DNA of 64,000 nucleotides, from the NCBI RefSeq assembly GCF_024399315.1, contig NZ_CP075170.1:62001-126000 (forward strand). Reading direction: 5' to 3'. This DNA is from Chryseobacterium sp. MA9 (GTDB lineage Bacteria; Bacteroidota; Bacteroidia; Flavobacteriales; Weeksellaceae). Under the pieces are notes generated by a model that saw only the letters and a program-made list of their open reading frames with translations, had not been told where the DNA came from and made no database searches. Made by a program: the position numbers and the translations under genes. This document shows, piece after piece, positions 53,093 to 61,035 of the stretch. Each line of letters starts with the position of its first letter. Position 1 is the first letter of the stretch.

Positions 53093-54052
53093 ATGAAAAA
53101 ATTTACCTCTGTAAGTGATGTAGAAAACTTACAGGAAATCATAAAAAAAGCTTTACAGATAAAAGCAGACCCCCTTACTGAAACAGAAAAAGGAAAGGGA
53201 AAAACAATTGGACTTGTATTTTTAAACTCAAGCCTGAGAACCCGTCTGAGCAGTCAGATTGCAGCACAAAATCTTGGTTTGAATATTTTGACATTAAATG
53301 CTGCACAGGAAGCCTGGAATCTTGAATTTGCTGATGGAGCTGTCATGAACGGTGATACAGTGGAACATATCAAAGATGCAATTGAAGTTTTAAACCAATA
53401 TTGCGATATCATTGCGGTACGTTGTTTTGCGGGAATGAAAAGCAAAGAAGACGATGTGAATGAAAGCATTTTAAGCCAGTTTGAAAAGCATGCAAAAGTA
53501 CCTGTTATTTCATTGGAATCTGCCACGCGTCACCCGCTACAAAGCTTAGCAGACTGTATCACGATTACAGAAAACTGGAAAAAAGATCATAAACCAAAAG
53601 TCGTGTTGACCTGGGCGCCGCATATCAAGCCTATCGCTCATGCAGTTGGAAACTCTTTTGCAGAATGGATGCAGGAAATGGATGTGGAGTTAGTCATTGC
53701 AAACCCTGAGGGATATGATCTGGATAAAAACTTTACAAAAGATGTGAAAGTAATCCATGATCAGGACGAAGCTTTAAAGGATGCAGATTTTATTTATGTA
53801 AAAAACTGGTCTTCTTTTGATGATTATGCAGCAATGCCTGAAGTAAAAGGTGACTGGATGCTTACCAACGAAAAATTAGCCAATACCAATAATGCAAAAG
53901 TAATGCATTGTCTTCCGGTTCGCCGTAATGTGGAGCTGAGTGACGAGGTAATGGATGGAGACCATTCTATCATCTACCAGCAGGCCAAAAACCGTATTTT
54001 CTCTGCACAGGCTGTGTTCAGTGAAATTTTAGATGAATTAAAAGCCAAATAA
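53093..54052 (+). CDS. argF': N-acylornithine (probably N-succinylornithine) carbamoyltransferase
   Basis: A 319-residue transcarbamylase of the acetyl/succinyl-ornithine branch. The carbamoyl-phosphate motif is S47-L-R-T-R51 instead of the STRT of ordinary ornithine transcarbamylases; TRHPLQS and HCLPVRRN are conserved. It lines up well with the Bacteroides succinylornithine enzyme as I remember it. Residue 90 (GDTVEH) is valine where the Bacteroides enzyme has proline 90 and the Xanthomonas acetylornithine enzyme has glutamate 92. Published mutants of that glutamate to Pro, Ser, Val or Ala became succinyl-specific, so succinylornithine is the predicted substrate. Confidence 0.9.
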   Translation: MKKFTSVSDVENLQEIIKKALQIKADPLTETEKGKGKTIGLVFLNSSLRTRLSSQIAAQNLGLNILTLNAAQEAWNLEFADGAVMNGDTVEHIKDAIEVLNQYCDIIAVRCFAGMKSKEDDVNESILSQFEKHAKVPVISLESATRHPLQSLADCITITENWKKDHKPKVVLTWAPHIKPIAHAVGNSFAEWMQEMDVELVIANPEGYDLDKNFTKDVKVIHDQDEALKDADFIYVKNWSSFDDYAAMPEVKGDWMLTNEKLANTNNAKVMHCLPVRRNVELSDEVMDGDHSIIYQQAKNRIFSAQAVFSEILDELKAK

Positions 54053-54054
54053 TG

Positions 54055-54088
54055 ACCCTTATCAAGGTTCAAAATCTTGACAAGGATA
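54055..54088. repeat. REP-like palindrome, copy 2
   Basis: The arms CCTTATCAAG (54057-54066) and CTTGACAAGG (54076-54085) flank a 9-base loop. 28 of 34 positions match copy 1 at 40606-40639. It fills most of the gap between argF' and argB. Confidence 0.75.
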
Positions 54089-54118
54089 GAAGAGGTAAGG
54101 ATCTCAAAAAGTTTACAA

Positions 54119-54913
54119 ATGAAAGAAAAGTTATACATCATAAAAATTGGCGGAGCTTTAATTGATGATGAGGAATTATTAACTCAATTTTTAGAACAAT
54201 TTTCTGAAATTCAGGAAAAGAAGATCCTTGTACATGGTGGAGGCAAATTGGCTACAACGCTGGCTGATAAGCTGGGCATTGAGCAGAAAATGATCAACGG
54301 AAGGAGGATCACGGATAAAGAAACTCTGGATATTGTAACGATGGTGTATGCGGGAGGAATCAATAAAAATATTGTTGAGAAGCTGCAGCATAAGAAATGC
54401 AATGCCATAGGTTTTTCCGGAGCTGATGGAAACTTAATCAAAGCTAAAAAAAGAGTACATCCTGAAATCGATTTTGGATTTGTTGGAGATATCAATAAGA
54501 AAAGTGTGAACAGGAAGCTGGTTTCAAAACTGATCAAGCTGGATCTTGTTCCTGTGTTTTCAGCAATCACCCATGATAGAAAAGGAAATCTTTTCAATAC
54601 CAATGCAGATACCATTGCATCTGTAATGGCACAGGCTCTTTCAGAGAAATATGAAGTTGAATTATTGTATTGTTTTGATAAAGAAGGAGTTTTAGAAGAT
54701 GTGAACGATCCTGAATCAGTAATCAAAAGTGTTACTGAAGAAGATTTTACTGTATTAAAAGAAGAAGGAAAGCTTCACAAAGGGATTTTACCCAAACTTG
54801 AAAATGCTCTGGGAGCCATAAAAAATAATGTAGATAAAGTGTTTCTGATCAAAGAAACAGAATTGAAAAACCATATAGAAAATCATCATGCAGGAACTGA
54901 AATCTGTTTATAA
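54119..54913 (+). CDS. argB: Acetyl(acyl)glutamate kinase
   Basis: A 264-residue amino acid kinase phosphorylating N-acylglutamate. The phosphate loop is IIKIGGALIDD (about 7-17), VHGGGKLAT (about 38-46) is the second glycine motif, and NTNADTIAS closes the nucleotide site. The ATG at 54119 gives the normal N-terminus; a longer TTG start at 54077 would lie inside the palindromic repeat. It overlaps argE by 26 bp. Arginine feedback is not evident because no N-terminal extension is present. Confidence 0.94.
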   Translation: MKEKLYIIKIGGALIDDEELLTQFLEQFSEIQEKKILVHGGGKLATTLADKLGIEQKMINGRRITDKETLDIVTMVYAGGINKNIVEKLQHKKCNAIGFSGADGNLIKAKKRVHPEIDFGFVGDINKKSVNRKLVSKLIKLDLVPVFSAITHDRKGNLFNTNADTIASVMAQALSEKYEVELLYCFDKEGVLEDVNDPESVIKSVTEEDFTVLKEEGKLHKGILPKLENALGAIKNNVDKVFLIKETELKNHIENHHAGTEICL

Positions 54914-55970
54914 TAAAGAAGAGCTATTGAATAATGCGGTCGGATTGCTTAAAAATTTGATTGAGATTCCTTCATTCAGTAAAGATGAGTTTAATACATC
55001 GGTAGAAATTGAGAATTTTTTCAAAAAACACCAGATTCCTACCAAACGTTTTAAAAACAATATCTGGGCGGTGAACAAACATTTTGATGTTTTTAAACCT
55101 TCCGTTTTGCTGAATACCCATCATGATACGGTAAAACCTAATAAAGCTTATACGCTGGATCCTTTCGTTCCTATTGAAAAAGACGGTAAACTGTTTGGAT
55201 TGGGAAGTAATGATGCCGGAGCTTCTTTGGTTTCTATGGCGCAGGTTTTTTTACATTTTTATGATAAAGAAGATTTAAAATATAATTTAGTTATTGCTTT
55301 GACGGCAGAGGAGGAGATCTCAGGATTTGACGGAATTGAAGCTCTGTTTCCGCAGCTGCCCAACGTAGAACTCGCCATTGTAGGAGAACCCACGCAGATG
55401 AATCTGGCGATTGCAGAAAAAGGACTTCTTGTGATTGATGGAGAAATGAAAGGTACTCCTTCTCATGCTGCTCATCCTAATAATGATAACTCAATTATAA
55501 AATGTTTGCAGGATCTGCAGAATATTTTAGACTTTAAATTTCCAAAGGTTTCAGAATATCTGGGAGAAGTTAAAGTTACTTTATCAGGAATTCATGCAGG
55601 AGTACAGCATAACGTCGTTCCGGAATCGTGCAATTTTACGCTGGATGTGAGGGTGACAGATGAGTATTCTAATCAGGAAGCATTTGAAATCATCCAGTCT
55701 CAGATGAAATCTACTTTAACGGCGAGATCATTCAGACTGAATTCTTCAAAGATTGAAATGGATCATCCGTTTGTAAAAGCGGGGATTGAAATTGGAAGGA
55801 CAACGTATGGTTCGCCCACCTCTTCAGATCAGGCGATTATTCCATGCACATCGGTAAAATTGGGCCCTGGAGACAGTAGGCGCTCTCACACTGCAGATGA
55901 ATTTATCTATATCCACGAAATAGAAGAAGGAATAGAAATCTACATCAGAATTTTAGAAAAAGTGTTATAA
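54888..55970 (+). CDS. argE: M20-family acyl(acetyl)ornithine/citrulline deacylase
   Basis: A 360-residue zinc-dependent M20 peptidase-like enzyme. Metal and catalytic motifs are present: LLNTHHDTVKPN (His and Asp, about 77-88), GSNDAGASL (metal-bridging Asp, about 104-112), LTAEEEISG (catalytic Glu, about 137-145) and IVGEPTQMN. After an N-acylornithine transcarbamylase the substrate is N-acetyl- or N-succinyl-citrulline, so this enzyme is the deacylase that releases citrulline for ArgG. Its start overlaps argB by 26 bp. Confidence 0.9.
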   Translation: MQELKSVYNKEELLNNAVGLLKNLIEIPSFSKDEFNTSVEIENFFKKHQIPTKRFKNNIWAVNKHFDVFKPSVLLNTHHDTVKPNKAYTLDPFVPIEKDGKLFGLGSNDAGASLVSMAQVFLHFYDKEDLKYNLVIALTAEEEISGFDGIEALFPQLPNVELAIVGEPTQMNLAIAEKGLLVIDGEMKGTPSHAAHPNNDNSIIKCLQDLQNILDFKFPKVSEYLGEVKVTLSGIHAGVQHNVVPESCNFTLDVRVTDEYSNQEAFEIIQSQMKSTLTARSFRLNSSKIEMDHPFVKAGIEIGRTTYGSPTSSDQAIIPCTSVKLGPGDSRRSHTADEFIYIHEIEEGIEIYIRILEKVL

Positions 55971-55974
55971 AAAT

Positions 55975-56050
55975 GGAAGATGGGTGTAGGAAGAGGGAAG
56001 TTATTACAGTATGTTATTAGCTTCCAGTCTCCAGCTTGAGGCTTCCAGCA
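55975..56050. repeat. Heptamer-phased degenerate repeat tract, copy D
   Basis: Just past argE, seven-base units follow each other in phase: GGAAGAT, GGGTGTA, GGAAGAG, then CTTCCAG, TCTCCAG, CTTGAGG and again CTTCCAG. The units differ from copies A-C but the seven-base period is the same. Confidence 0.6.
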
Positions 56051-56058
56051 CAATATAT

Positions 56059-56202
56059 GTTTTGACTCCGCCCGGCAGGCAGTGAAGTTTAGTTTTTAAT
56101 AAGATTTATGCAAAAAGAAAATTAGAAATGAAAGCTTTGGATAAGGAAATGTTTTTTTATAGTTAATAGTAATAAGGATTGCCTTGCCGGGCATGTCAAA
56201 AC
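56059..56202. repeat. Inverted-repeat (MITE-like) element between argE and argH
   Basis: GTTTTGAC followed by CGCCCGGCAGGCA (56059-56082) is matched in inverted orientation by 56180-56202 (TGCCTTGCCGGGCATGTCAA...). The GC-rich arms of about 23 bp flank about 100 bp of AT-rich DNA with no ORF. Confidence 0.65.
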
Positions 56203-56230
56203 CAACAAATGTTTTAAATCAAATTGTATC

Positions 56231-57535
56231 ATGAAAAAAATATGGCAGAAGGATGACCTTGCCACCAATATATTAGTCAATCAATTTACAGTCGGGAAAG
56301 ATCTTGACTTTGACGAGCGTTTAGCCAAATATGACGTTAAAGGTTCTATGGCACATTGCAAAATGCTGGCAGAAACCGGAATTATCACTCAGGAAGAATC
56401 AGAACAGATGTTGTTTGTTTTGAATACTATTTTAAATAAAATTGAAGATGGTAGTTTTGAAATTGATAAAGATGCTGAGGATATCCATTCTCAGGTAGAA
56501 GCTATTCTCATTGAAGAATTAGGCGATACAGGAAAGAAAATCCATACAGCAAGATCAAGAAATGATCAGGTTTTACTGGATATAAAATTATACTTACTGG
56601 ATGAGATCCGTGAAATAACTGCTCTTACAGACGAGTTTTTCCAGATTTTAATTCAACTGGCAGATCAGCATAAGAATGTTTTACTTCCAGGATATACCCA
56701 TTTGCAGATTGCGATGCCTTCATCATTCGGATTGTGGTTTGGAGCTTATGCAGAAGCGCTTTTAGATGATGTGGAAATGTTGTTTTCAGTAAAGAATATC
56801 ATTAATAAAAACCCACTGGGGTCTGCAGCTGGTTATGGTTCTTCGTTTCCGATCAATCGTGAAAGCACCACGTATAATCTGGGCTTCCAGTCGATGAATT
56901 ATAACTCGGTGTATGCTCAGATGACCCGTGGAAAGTCGGAAAAAATGTTATCAATGGCAATGGCTACTTTAGCCGGAACACTTGGTAAGTTTGCTTATGA
57001 TGTTTGTCTGTATCTGAGCCAGAATTTTGATTTTATCAGTTTTCCAAAGGAATTTACAACAGGAAGCAGTATCATGCCTCATAAAAAGAATCCGGATATC
57101 TTTGAGCTGGTTCGTGCACGGTGTAACAGAATCCAGTCACTTCCAAACGAACTGATTCTTCTGACAAGTAATCTGCCTTCAGGATATCACAGAGATGTAC
57201 AATTGACCAAGGAAATTCTTTTCCCTGCGATAGATTCTTTAAAGGAATGTCTGGAAATCTTAAGCTATACTTTACCCAATATTCAGGTAAAAGACGGAAT
57301 TCTGGAAGATGAAAAATATAAATACCTTTTCAGCGTAGAAAAGATTAATGAAGAAGTGAAAAGCGGAAGCTCATTTCGTGATGCTTATGTGAAAGTAGGG
57401 CAGGAGATTGAGAACAATGCGTTTGAGTTTGAACCTGGAAATTTGGAACATACCCACCAGGGAAGTATCGGAAACCTCTGTCTGGATAAAATAGAATATC
57501 AGTTCAATAAACTGAAAAATAAATTATTGGGTTAG
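56231..57535 (+). CDS. argH: Argininosuccinate lyase
   Basis: A 434-residue fumarase/aspartase-superfamily lyase that splits argininosuccinate into arginine and fumarate. The signature GSSIMPHKKNPD (about 277-288) and the HTARSRNDQVLLDIKLYL segment (about 106-123) are intact. It is slightly shorter than the usual 450-460 residues. It lies 260 bp after argE, separated by repeats, and ends the plus-strand arginine genes. The overlapping neighbours on the minus side are repeats and the Lrp gene. Confidence 0.95.
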   Translation: MKKIWQKDDLATNILVNQFTVGKDLDFDERLAKYDVKGSMAHCKMLAETGIITQEESEQMLFVLNTILNKIEDGSFEIDKDAEDIHSQVEAILIEELGDTGKKIHTARSRNDQVLLDIKLYLLDEIREITALTDEFFQILIQLADQHKNVLLPGYTHLQIAMPSSFGLWFGAYAEALLDDVEMLFSVKNIINKNPLGSAAGYGSSFPINRESTTYNLGFQSMNYNSVYAQMTRGKSEKMLSMAMATLAGTLGKFAYDVCLYLSQNFDFISFPKEFTTGSSIMPHKKNPDIFELVRARCNRIQSLPNELILLTSNLPSGYHRDVQLTKEILFPAIDSLKECLEILSYTLPNIQVKDGILEDEKYKYLFSVEKINEEVKSGSSFRDAYVKVGQEIENNAFEFEPGNLEHTHQGSIGNLCLDKIEYQFNKLKNKLLG

Positions 57536-57540
57536 AATCT

Positions 57541-57670
57541 AAGCCATTAAGGTCATCAAAAATTTAAGCAAAAAATCAGTGGAATTTCTAAAATTATTTT
57601 AGCCTGCTGTCTTTTCGTTGTGAAAGCCTTAATCTTATAAATCTTATCTGCTTAAGTGATCTTAATGGTT
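57541..57670. repeat. Inverted-repeat-flanked element of about 130 bp, copy 2
   Basis: It starts with CCATTAAGGTCA and ends with TGATCTTAATGGTT (an imperfect inverted repeat). The interior CTAAAATTATTTTAGCC then GCTGT parallels copy 1 at 46379-46510. Confidence 0.65.
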
Positions 57671-57710
57671 GGATTTTACTCTGCTCTTTGAATTTGATGA
57701 TTGATAAACC

Positions 57711-57836
57711 GAAGCATTAAGGTAGATGAAGACTGTAAGGTAAGTTAAGAAAATCTGCGTTTTTTAGCTGTATAGTTTTAAAATTCGCTTGCGAATTCCT
57801 TAATTATCTTTCACCTCTTAAAAGCTCTTAATGGTT
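57711..57836. repeat. Inverted-repeat-flanked element of about 126 bp, copy 3
   Basis: It starts with GCATTAAGG, ends with TCTTAATGGTT at 57826-57836, and holds TTTTTTAGCTGT in the same relative place as copies 1 and 2. It lies 40 bp from copy 2, so two copies in tandem fill the region between convergent argH and the Lrp gene. Confidence 0.6.
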
Positions 57837-57849
57837 TAATTAAAAGAAT

Positions 57850-58311
57850 TTATTCCAGATCAATTTTAAACTTGGTAGATTTTTTCACTTCATGAAGTAC
57901 AATAGAACTGTGGTATTGCCCGATGTTAGGAATGTTTGAAATAACATTCACGGCAAATTCATTATAAGAATTAATGTCTTTGGCAATGATCTTTAGCATG
58001 TAGTCATACTCTCCGGAAAGGCTGATGATTTCCTGTACTTCATCATATTTTCCGATGTGCCCCTCAAAAGTCTCCAATACTTTCTTGGATTGTTCTTTAA
58101 GACGGACATTACAGTAGACTACAATATTTAGCCCCAGTTTTTCACGGTTTAAAAGTCCTACATATTTCTGAATGATCCCATGTTTCTCCAATTGTTTGAT
58201 TCGCTCATACGTAGGAGTAAAGGTAAGACCAATCTTTTCGGAAATTTCTTTAACCGATAATGTAGAGTCTTCCTGAATAATGCTGAGAATCATTTTGTCT
58301 TTTAAATCCAT
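57850..58311 (-). CDS. Lrp/AsnC-family transcriptional regulator
   Basis: A 153-residue regulator: N-terminal winged helix-turn-helix (about 5-60, SVKEISEKIGLTFTPTYERIKQLEKHGIIQ) and a C-terminal RAM ligand-binding domain (about 68-145, VQEIISLSGEYDYMLKI). It is divergent from pyrB, with its start 87 bp from the pyrB promoter, and convergent with argH. It may respond to an amino acid and control the arginine or pyrimidine genes, but the target is unknown. A -7 box is seen upstream. Confidence 0.9.
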   Translation of the reverse strand: MDLKDKMILSIIQEDSTLSVKEISEKIGLTFTPTYERIKQLEKHGIIQKYVGLLNREKLGLNIVVYCNVRLKEQSKKVLETFEGHIGKYDEVQEIISLSGEYDYMLKIIAKDINSYNEFAVNVISNIPNIGQYHSSIVLHEVKKSTKFKIDLE

Positions 58312-58330
58312 AAAATAATTTGAGTTGTAA

Positions 58331-58338
58331 CAAAAATA
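58331..58338 (-). promoter_or_regulatory. -7 promoter element of the Lrp gene
   Basis: On the minus strand TATTTTTG matches TAnnTTTG, 20 bp before the Lrp start codon. No TTG at the expected -33 distance was seen. Confidence 0.4.
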
Positions 58339-58397
58339 TTAATTTTAAATGAGAATAAGGAAATACTGAGGTTTTTAATTTATTTTAAACTTTGTTT

Positions 58398-58427
58398 TTG
58401 TGGGTTCATAAAATTGTTGTATCTTTG
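58398..58427 (+). promoter_or_regulatory. Promoter of the pyrB leader
   Basis: TTG (58398-58400) and TATCTTTG (58420-58427) with a 19-bp spacer match the Bacteroidota -33/-7 consensus very well. Transcription should begin around 58430-58434, almost at the leader ATG. Confidence 0.8.
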
Positions 58428-58433
58428 CACCTA

Positions 58434-58505
58434 ATGAATAAAAAAGCATTTATATCATTAGATTTACCGGGCGAAAGCGCCCTTTACGATATTTATTGTT
58501 ATTAG
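58434..58505 (+). CDS. Leader peptide ORF upstream of pyrB (attenuation candidate)
   Basis: A 23-codon ATG frame whose peptide starts MNKKAFISLDLPGES and ends ALYDIYCY, stopping at TAG 58503-58505. The start lies within a few bases of the predicted transcription start, so translation may be leaderless. Within it, GGGCG (58469-58473) and CGCCC (58478-58482) form a GC-rich hairpin, followed by a T-rich stretch. The stop codon overlaps the first arm of an intrinsic terminator. This layout is that of the E. coli pyrBI leader; the peptide itself is not recognised. Confidence 0.65.
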   Translation: MNKKAFISLDLPGESALYDIYCY

Positions 58506-58531
58506 CGAAGATTGTTGTCTTCGCTTTTTTT
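58504..58531 (+). terminator. Attenuator-type terminator before pyrB
   Basis: AGCGAAGA (58504-58511) pairs perfectly with TCTTCGCT (58518-58525) over a six-base loop and is followed by seven T residues. It lies 20 bp upstream of the pyrB start codon, downstream of the promoter, so it must be read through for pyrB expression. Confidence 0.85.
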
Positions 58532-58550
58532 ATGCCCAAAAATAAGAATT

Positions 58551-59441
58551 ATGTTTACGATTACAGAACTAAGCACCGAGAGAATCAACAGTATACTGAC
58601 AGAAGCGCTGGCTTTTGCGAACGGTAAAACTGCTAAAATTGAAGGAGAAGTTTTTTGCTCAAACCTTTTCTTCGAAGACAGTACAAGAACGAAAACAAGT
58701 TTTGATCTTGCAGAAAGAAAACTGGGACTTCAGGTAGTTCCGTTTGATGCATCACACAGTTCGGTAAACAAAGGGGAAAGCCTTTATGATACAGTAAAAA
58801 CCATTGAAAGTATAGGAGTAAATCTTGTGGTAATCCGCGATAAGAAAGACAGATACTTTGAAGAACTGAAAAATATTAAGATTCCTGTAATCAATGGAGG
58901 AGACGGAACAGGAAACCATCCTTCACAATGTATGCTGGATCTGATGACCATCTATCAGGAATTCGGAAAGTTTGAAGGATTAAAAGTAGGAATTGTAGGC
59001 GATGTAAAACACAGCCGTGTTGCCAATTCAAATGCAGAGGCATTAAGAAGATTAGGTGCTAAAGTATACTTTTCAGGACCCGAACAATGGTTTGATGAAG
59101 GAGCTTTGATCAACGGGACCTATCTTTCAGTAGATGAGCTGATTGCTGAAGTAGATGTTCTGATGTTATTGAGAATACAGCATGAAAGACACGATGCCGC
59201 CATGAGTTTTACCGCTTCAGAATACCATAAAAGATATGGACTGACCAAAGAAAGAGAGAAAGCCATGAAAAAAGGAGCAGTCATTATGCACCCAGCACCC
59301 ATCAACAGAGGAGTGGAAATAGATTCAGATCTTGTAGAATGTGAAAGATCAAGAATCTTCAAACAAATGGAAAACGGTGTTTTCGCCAGAATGGCCATTT
59401 TGAAAGAAGCGTTGGAAGAAAAAGGGTTTACCTTTAAATAA
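58551..59441 (+). CDS. pyrB: Aspartate carbamoyltransferase catalytic subunit
   Basis: A 296-residue aspartate transcarbamylase, the committed pyrimidine step joining carbamoyl phosphate and aspartate. The carbamoyl-phosphate motif [11 protein letters not shown] (about 41-51), HPSQCMLD (about 124-131), the RIQHERHDA loop (about 210-218) and [11 protein letters not shown] are intact. The ATG at 58551 is used; an upstream extension would start inside the terminator. No pyrI regulatory chain is adjacent. Expression is probably controlled by the leader just upstream. Confidence 0.95.
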   Translation: MFTITELSTERINSILTEALAFANGKTAKIEGEVFCSNLFFEDSTRTKTSFDLAERKLGLQVVPFDASHSSVNKGESLYDTVKTIESIGVNLVVIRDKKDRYFEELKNIKIPVINGGDGTGNHPSQCMLDLMTIYQEFGKFEGLKVGIVGDVKHSRVANSNAEALRRLGAKVYFSGPEQWFDEGALINGTYLSVDELIAEVDVLMLLRIQHERHDAAMSFTASEYHKRYGLTKEREKAMKKGAVIMHPAPINRGVEIDSDLVECERSRIFKQMENGVFARMAILKEALEEKGFTFK

Positions 59442-59465
59442 GTTGTAAAAAATAAAATGTAAAAA

Positions 59466-59498
59466 GTATTCATGAATACATTAGTACGTGAATACATT
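59466..59498. promoter_or_regulatory. Operator-like palindrome and direct repeat before carA
   Basis: GTATTCATGAATAC (59466-59479) is a perfect 14-bp palindrome, and TGAATACATT occurs at 59473-59482 and 59489-59498, 16 bp apart. It lies 35-70 bp before carA and has the shape of a regulator binding site. Confidence 0.45.
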
Positions 59499-59533
59499 GT
59501 ACAAAAAAATAATAGAAAATCTAATTTTTAAAA

Positions 59534-60616
59534 ATGAAGAAAAAATTAATACTGGAGTCCGGTGAAGTGTTTCATGGAGAAGGTTTCGGAGCAGAGTTGG
59601 AAACTGCAGGAGAAGTAGTTTTCAATACCGGAATGACAGGATATCAGGAATTGATTTCTGACCCGTCGTATTGTGGTCAGATAGTTTGTATGACCTATCC
59701 GCTTATCGGAAATTATGGTATTAACCGTGATGATTATGAAAGTATTGAGCCGGCAATCAAAGGGCTTATCGTAAAAGAACTTTGCGATCTTCCTTCCAAT
59801 TTCCGTACTCAGATTACTTTAGATGAATTATTTAAAAAGAAAAACCTTTCAGGAATTTCAGGAATTGACACAAGAAGACTGACAAGAATTCTTCGTAACT
59901 CTGGAGTAGTAAAAGGAAAAATTGTAAACGCTGATGCGGATGACGCGGCAGTAGCTTCTGAATTGAAATCAACAAATTTCCCAACCAATCAGGTAGAAGA
60001 GGTTTCAACAAAAACACCTTATGCTAACCCTAACAGAGGTTTCAAAGTAGTATTGGTAGACTTCGGTGCAAAATTGGGAATTATCAGAGAACTGTCTCAA
60101 AGAAACTGTGATATCATTGTGGTTTCTCATGATACAACGGCAGAAGAAATCTTATTGATGAATCCGGACGGAATCATGCTGTCAAACGGTCCTGGTGACC
60201 CGGAAGATGTACCACACGCTTTAGATATGATCAGAGGATTATTAGGAAAAGTTCCAATCTTCGGAATCTGTTTAGGACACCAGTTAATTGGCCTTGCTTG
60301 TGGAGCAAAAACTTTCAAGCTGAAATTCGGACACAGAGGAGGAAACCACCCGGTATTGGATTTAGAGAAAAATACAGTAGCCATTACTTCTCAGAACCAC
60401 GGATATGCGGTAGATCAGGAAAGTTTAAAAGGAACAGATCTTATCGAAACTCATATTGCATTAAACGACAGAACCAACGAAGGATTAAGACACAAAATCC
60501 ACCCTTGTTTCTCTGTGCAGTATCACCCTGAAGCGAGCCCTGGCCCGGAAGATGCAAACTACCTGTTTGATGAGTTCATTGATCTAATGTACCAATTTAA
60601 AAATGTACCAGTTTAA
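59534..60616 (+). CDS. carA: Carbamoyl-phosphate synthase small (glutaminase) subunit
   Basis: A 360-residue glutaminase subunit that delivers ammonia to CarB. The N-terminal half has TGMTGYQE and GIDTRRLTRILR; the class I amidotransferase half has the nucleophile cysteine in IFGICLGHQLIGLACG and the His/Glu pair in QYHPEASPGP. The length is normal. It supplies carbamoyl phosphate to both PyrB and the ArgF' enzyme. It is separated from carB by an inserted four-helix-bundle gene. Confidence 0.96.
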   Translation: MKKKLILESGEVFHGEGFGAELETAGEVVFNTGMTGYQELISDPSYCGQIVCMTYPLIGNYGINRDDYESIEPAIKGLIVKELCDLPSNFRTQITLDELFKKKNLSGISGIDTRRLTRILRNSGVVKGKIVNADADDAAVASELKSTNFPTNQVEEVSTKTPYANPNRGFKVVLVDFGAKLGIIRELSQRNCDIIVVSHDTTAEEILLMNPDGIMLSNGPGDPEDVPHALDMIRGLLGKVPIFGICLGHQLIGLACGAKTFKLKFGHRGGNHPVLDLEKNTVAITSQNHGYAVDQESLKGTDLIETHIALNDRTNEGLRHKIHPCFSVQYHPEASPGPEDANYLFDEFIDLMYQFKNVPV

Positions 60617-60627
60617 CAATAATTAAA

Positions 60628-60989
60628 ATGATCAATTTCGAAAACAATCCTTTAATTGAAAAAACCGTTAAGTTCTCATTAGATATTATAGAGTTCTGTG
60701 AATTATTGGAAAGTAAAAAGAAATTTATTATTGCTAAACAATTATTACGTTCTGGAACAAGTATTGGCGCAAATTCTTTTGAAGCACAAAATCCCTACAG
60801 TAAAAAAGATTTTGTGAATAAAATTAAAATTGCTGCTAAAGAGCTTGAAGAAACAAAATATTGGTTATATCTGTGTAAACATTCTCAAAGTTATCCATTA
60901 ATGAAAACTTGGAAACACAGATTATAGAAATTGGAAAGATTATTTATAAAATTTTAAGCACAAGTTTATCAAATGAAAACGGACAGTAA
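60628..60989 (+). pseudogene. Four-helix-bundle (23S rRNA IVP-type) protein, frameshifted
   Basis: The first frame (to 60927) gives 99 residues with the family core KQLLRSGTSIGANSFEAQ and KLKIAAKE-type helix (KIKIAAKELEETKYWLYL), then runs out of family sequence. In the next frame the fourth helix continues as NLETQIIEIGKIIYKIL to a stop at 60987-60989. Adding one A to the TTAATG at 60898-60903 restores PLNENLETQIIEIG. The family is often inserted in 23S rRNA genes and scattered in Bacteroidota genomes. Its function is unknown. It interrupts carA-carB. Confidence 0.8.
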
Positions 60990-61035
60990 CATTGTTACAC
61001 TGTTAGATTGATAAATTGTTACATTTTAAACCCCT

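Noticed and set aside
54077..54118. TTG-initiated N-terminal extension of argB
   Set aside because: The extension lies inside the palindromic repeat copy 2, and the ATG at 54119 gives the family N-terminus.
58512..58550. Upstream start for pyrB
   Set aside because: It would start within the intrinsic terminator; the ATG at 58551 matches the family N-terminus.
58434..58550. PyrR-binding riboswitch-type attenuator
   Set aside because: The conserved PyrR-binding loop sequence is absent, and the overlapping leader ORF better fits translation-coupled control.
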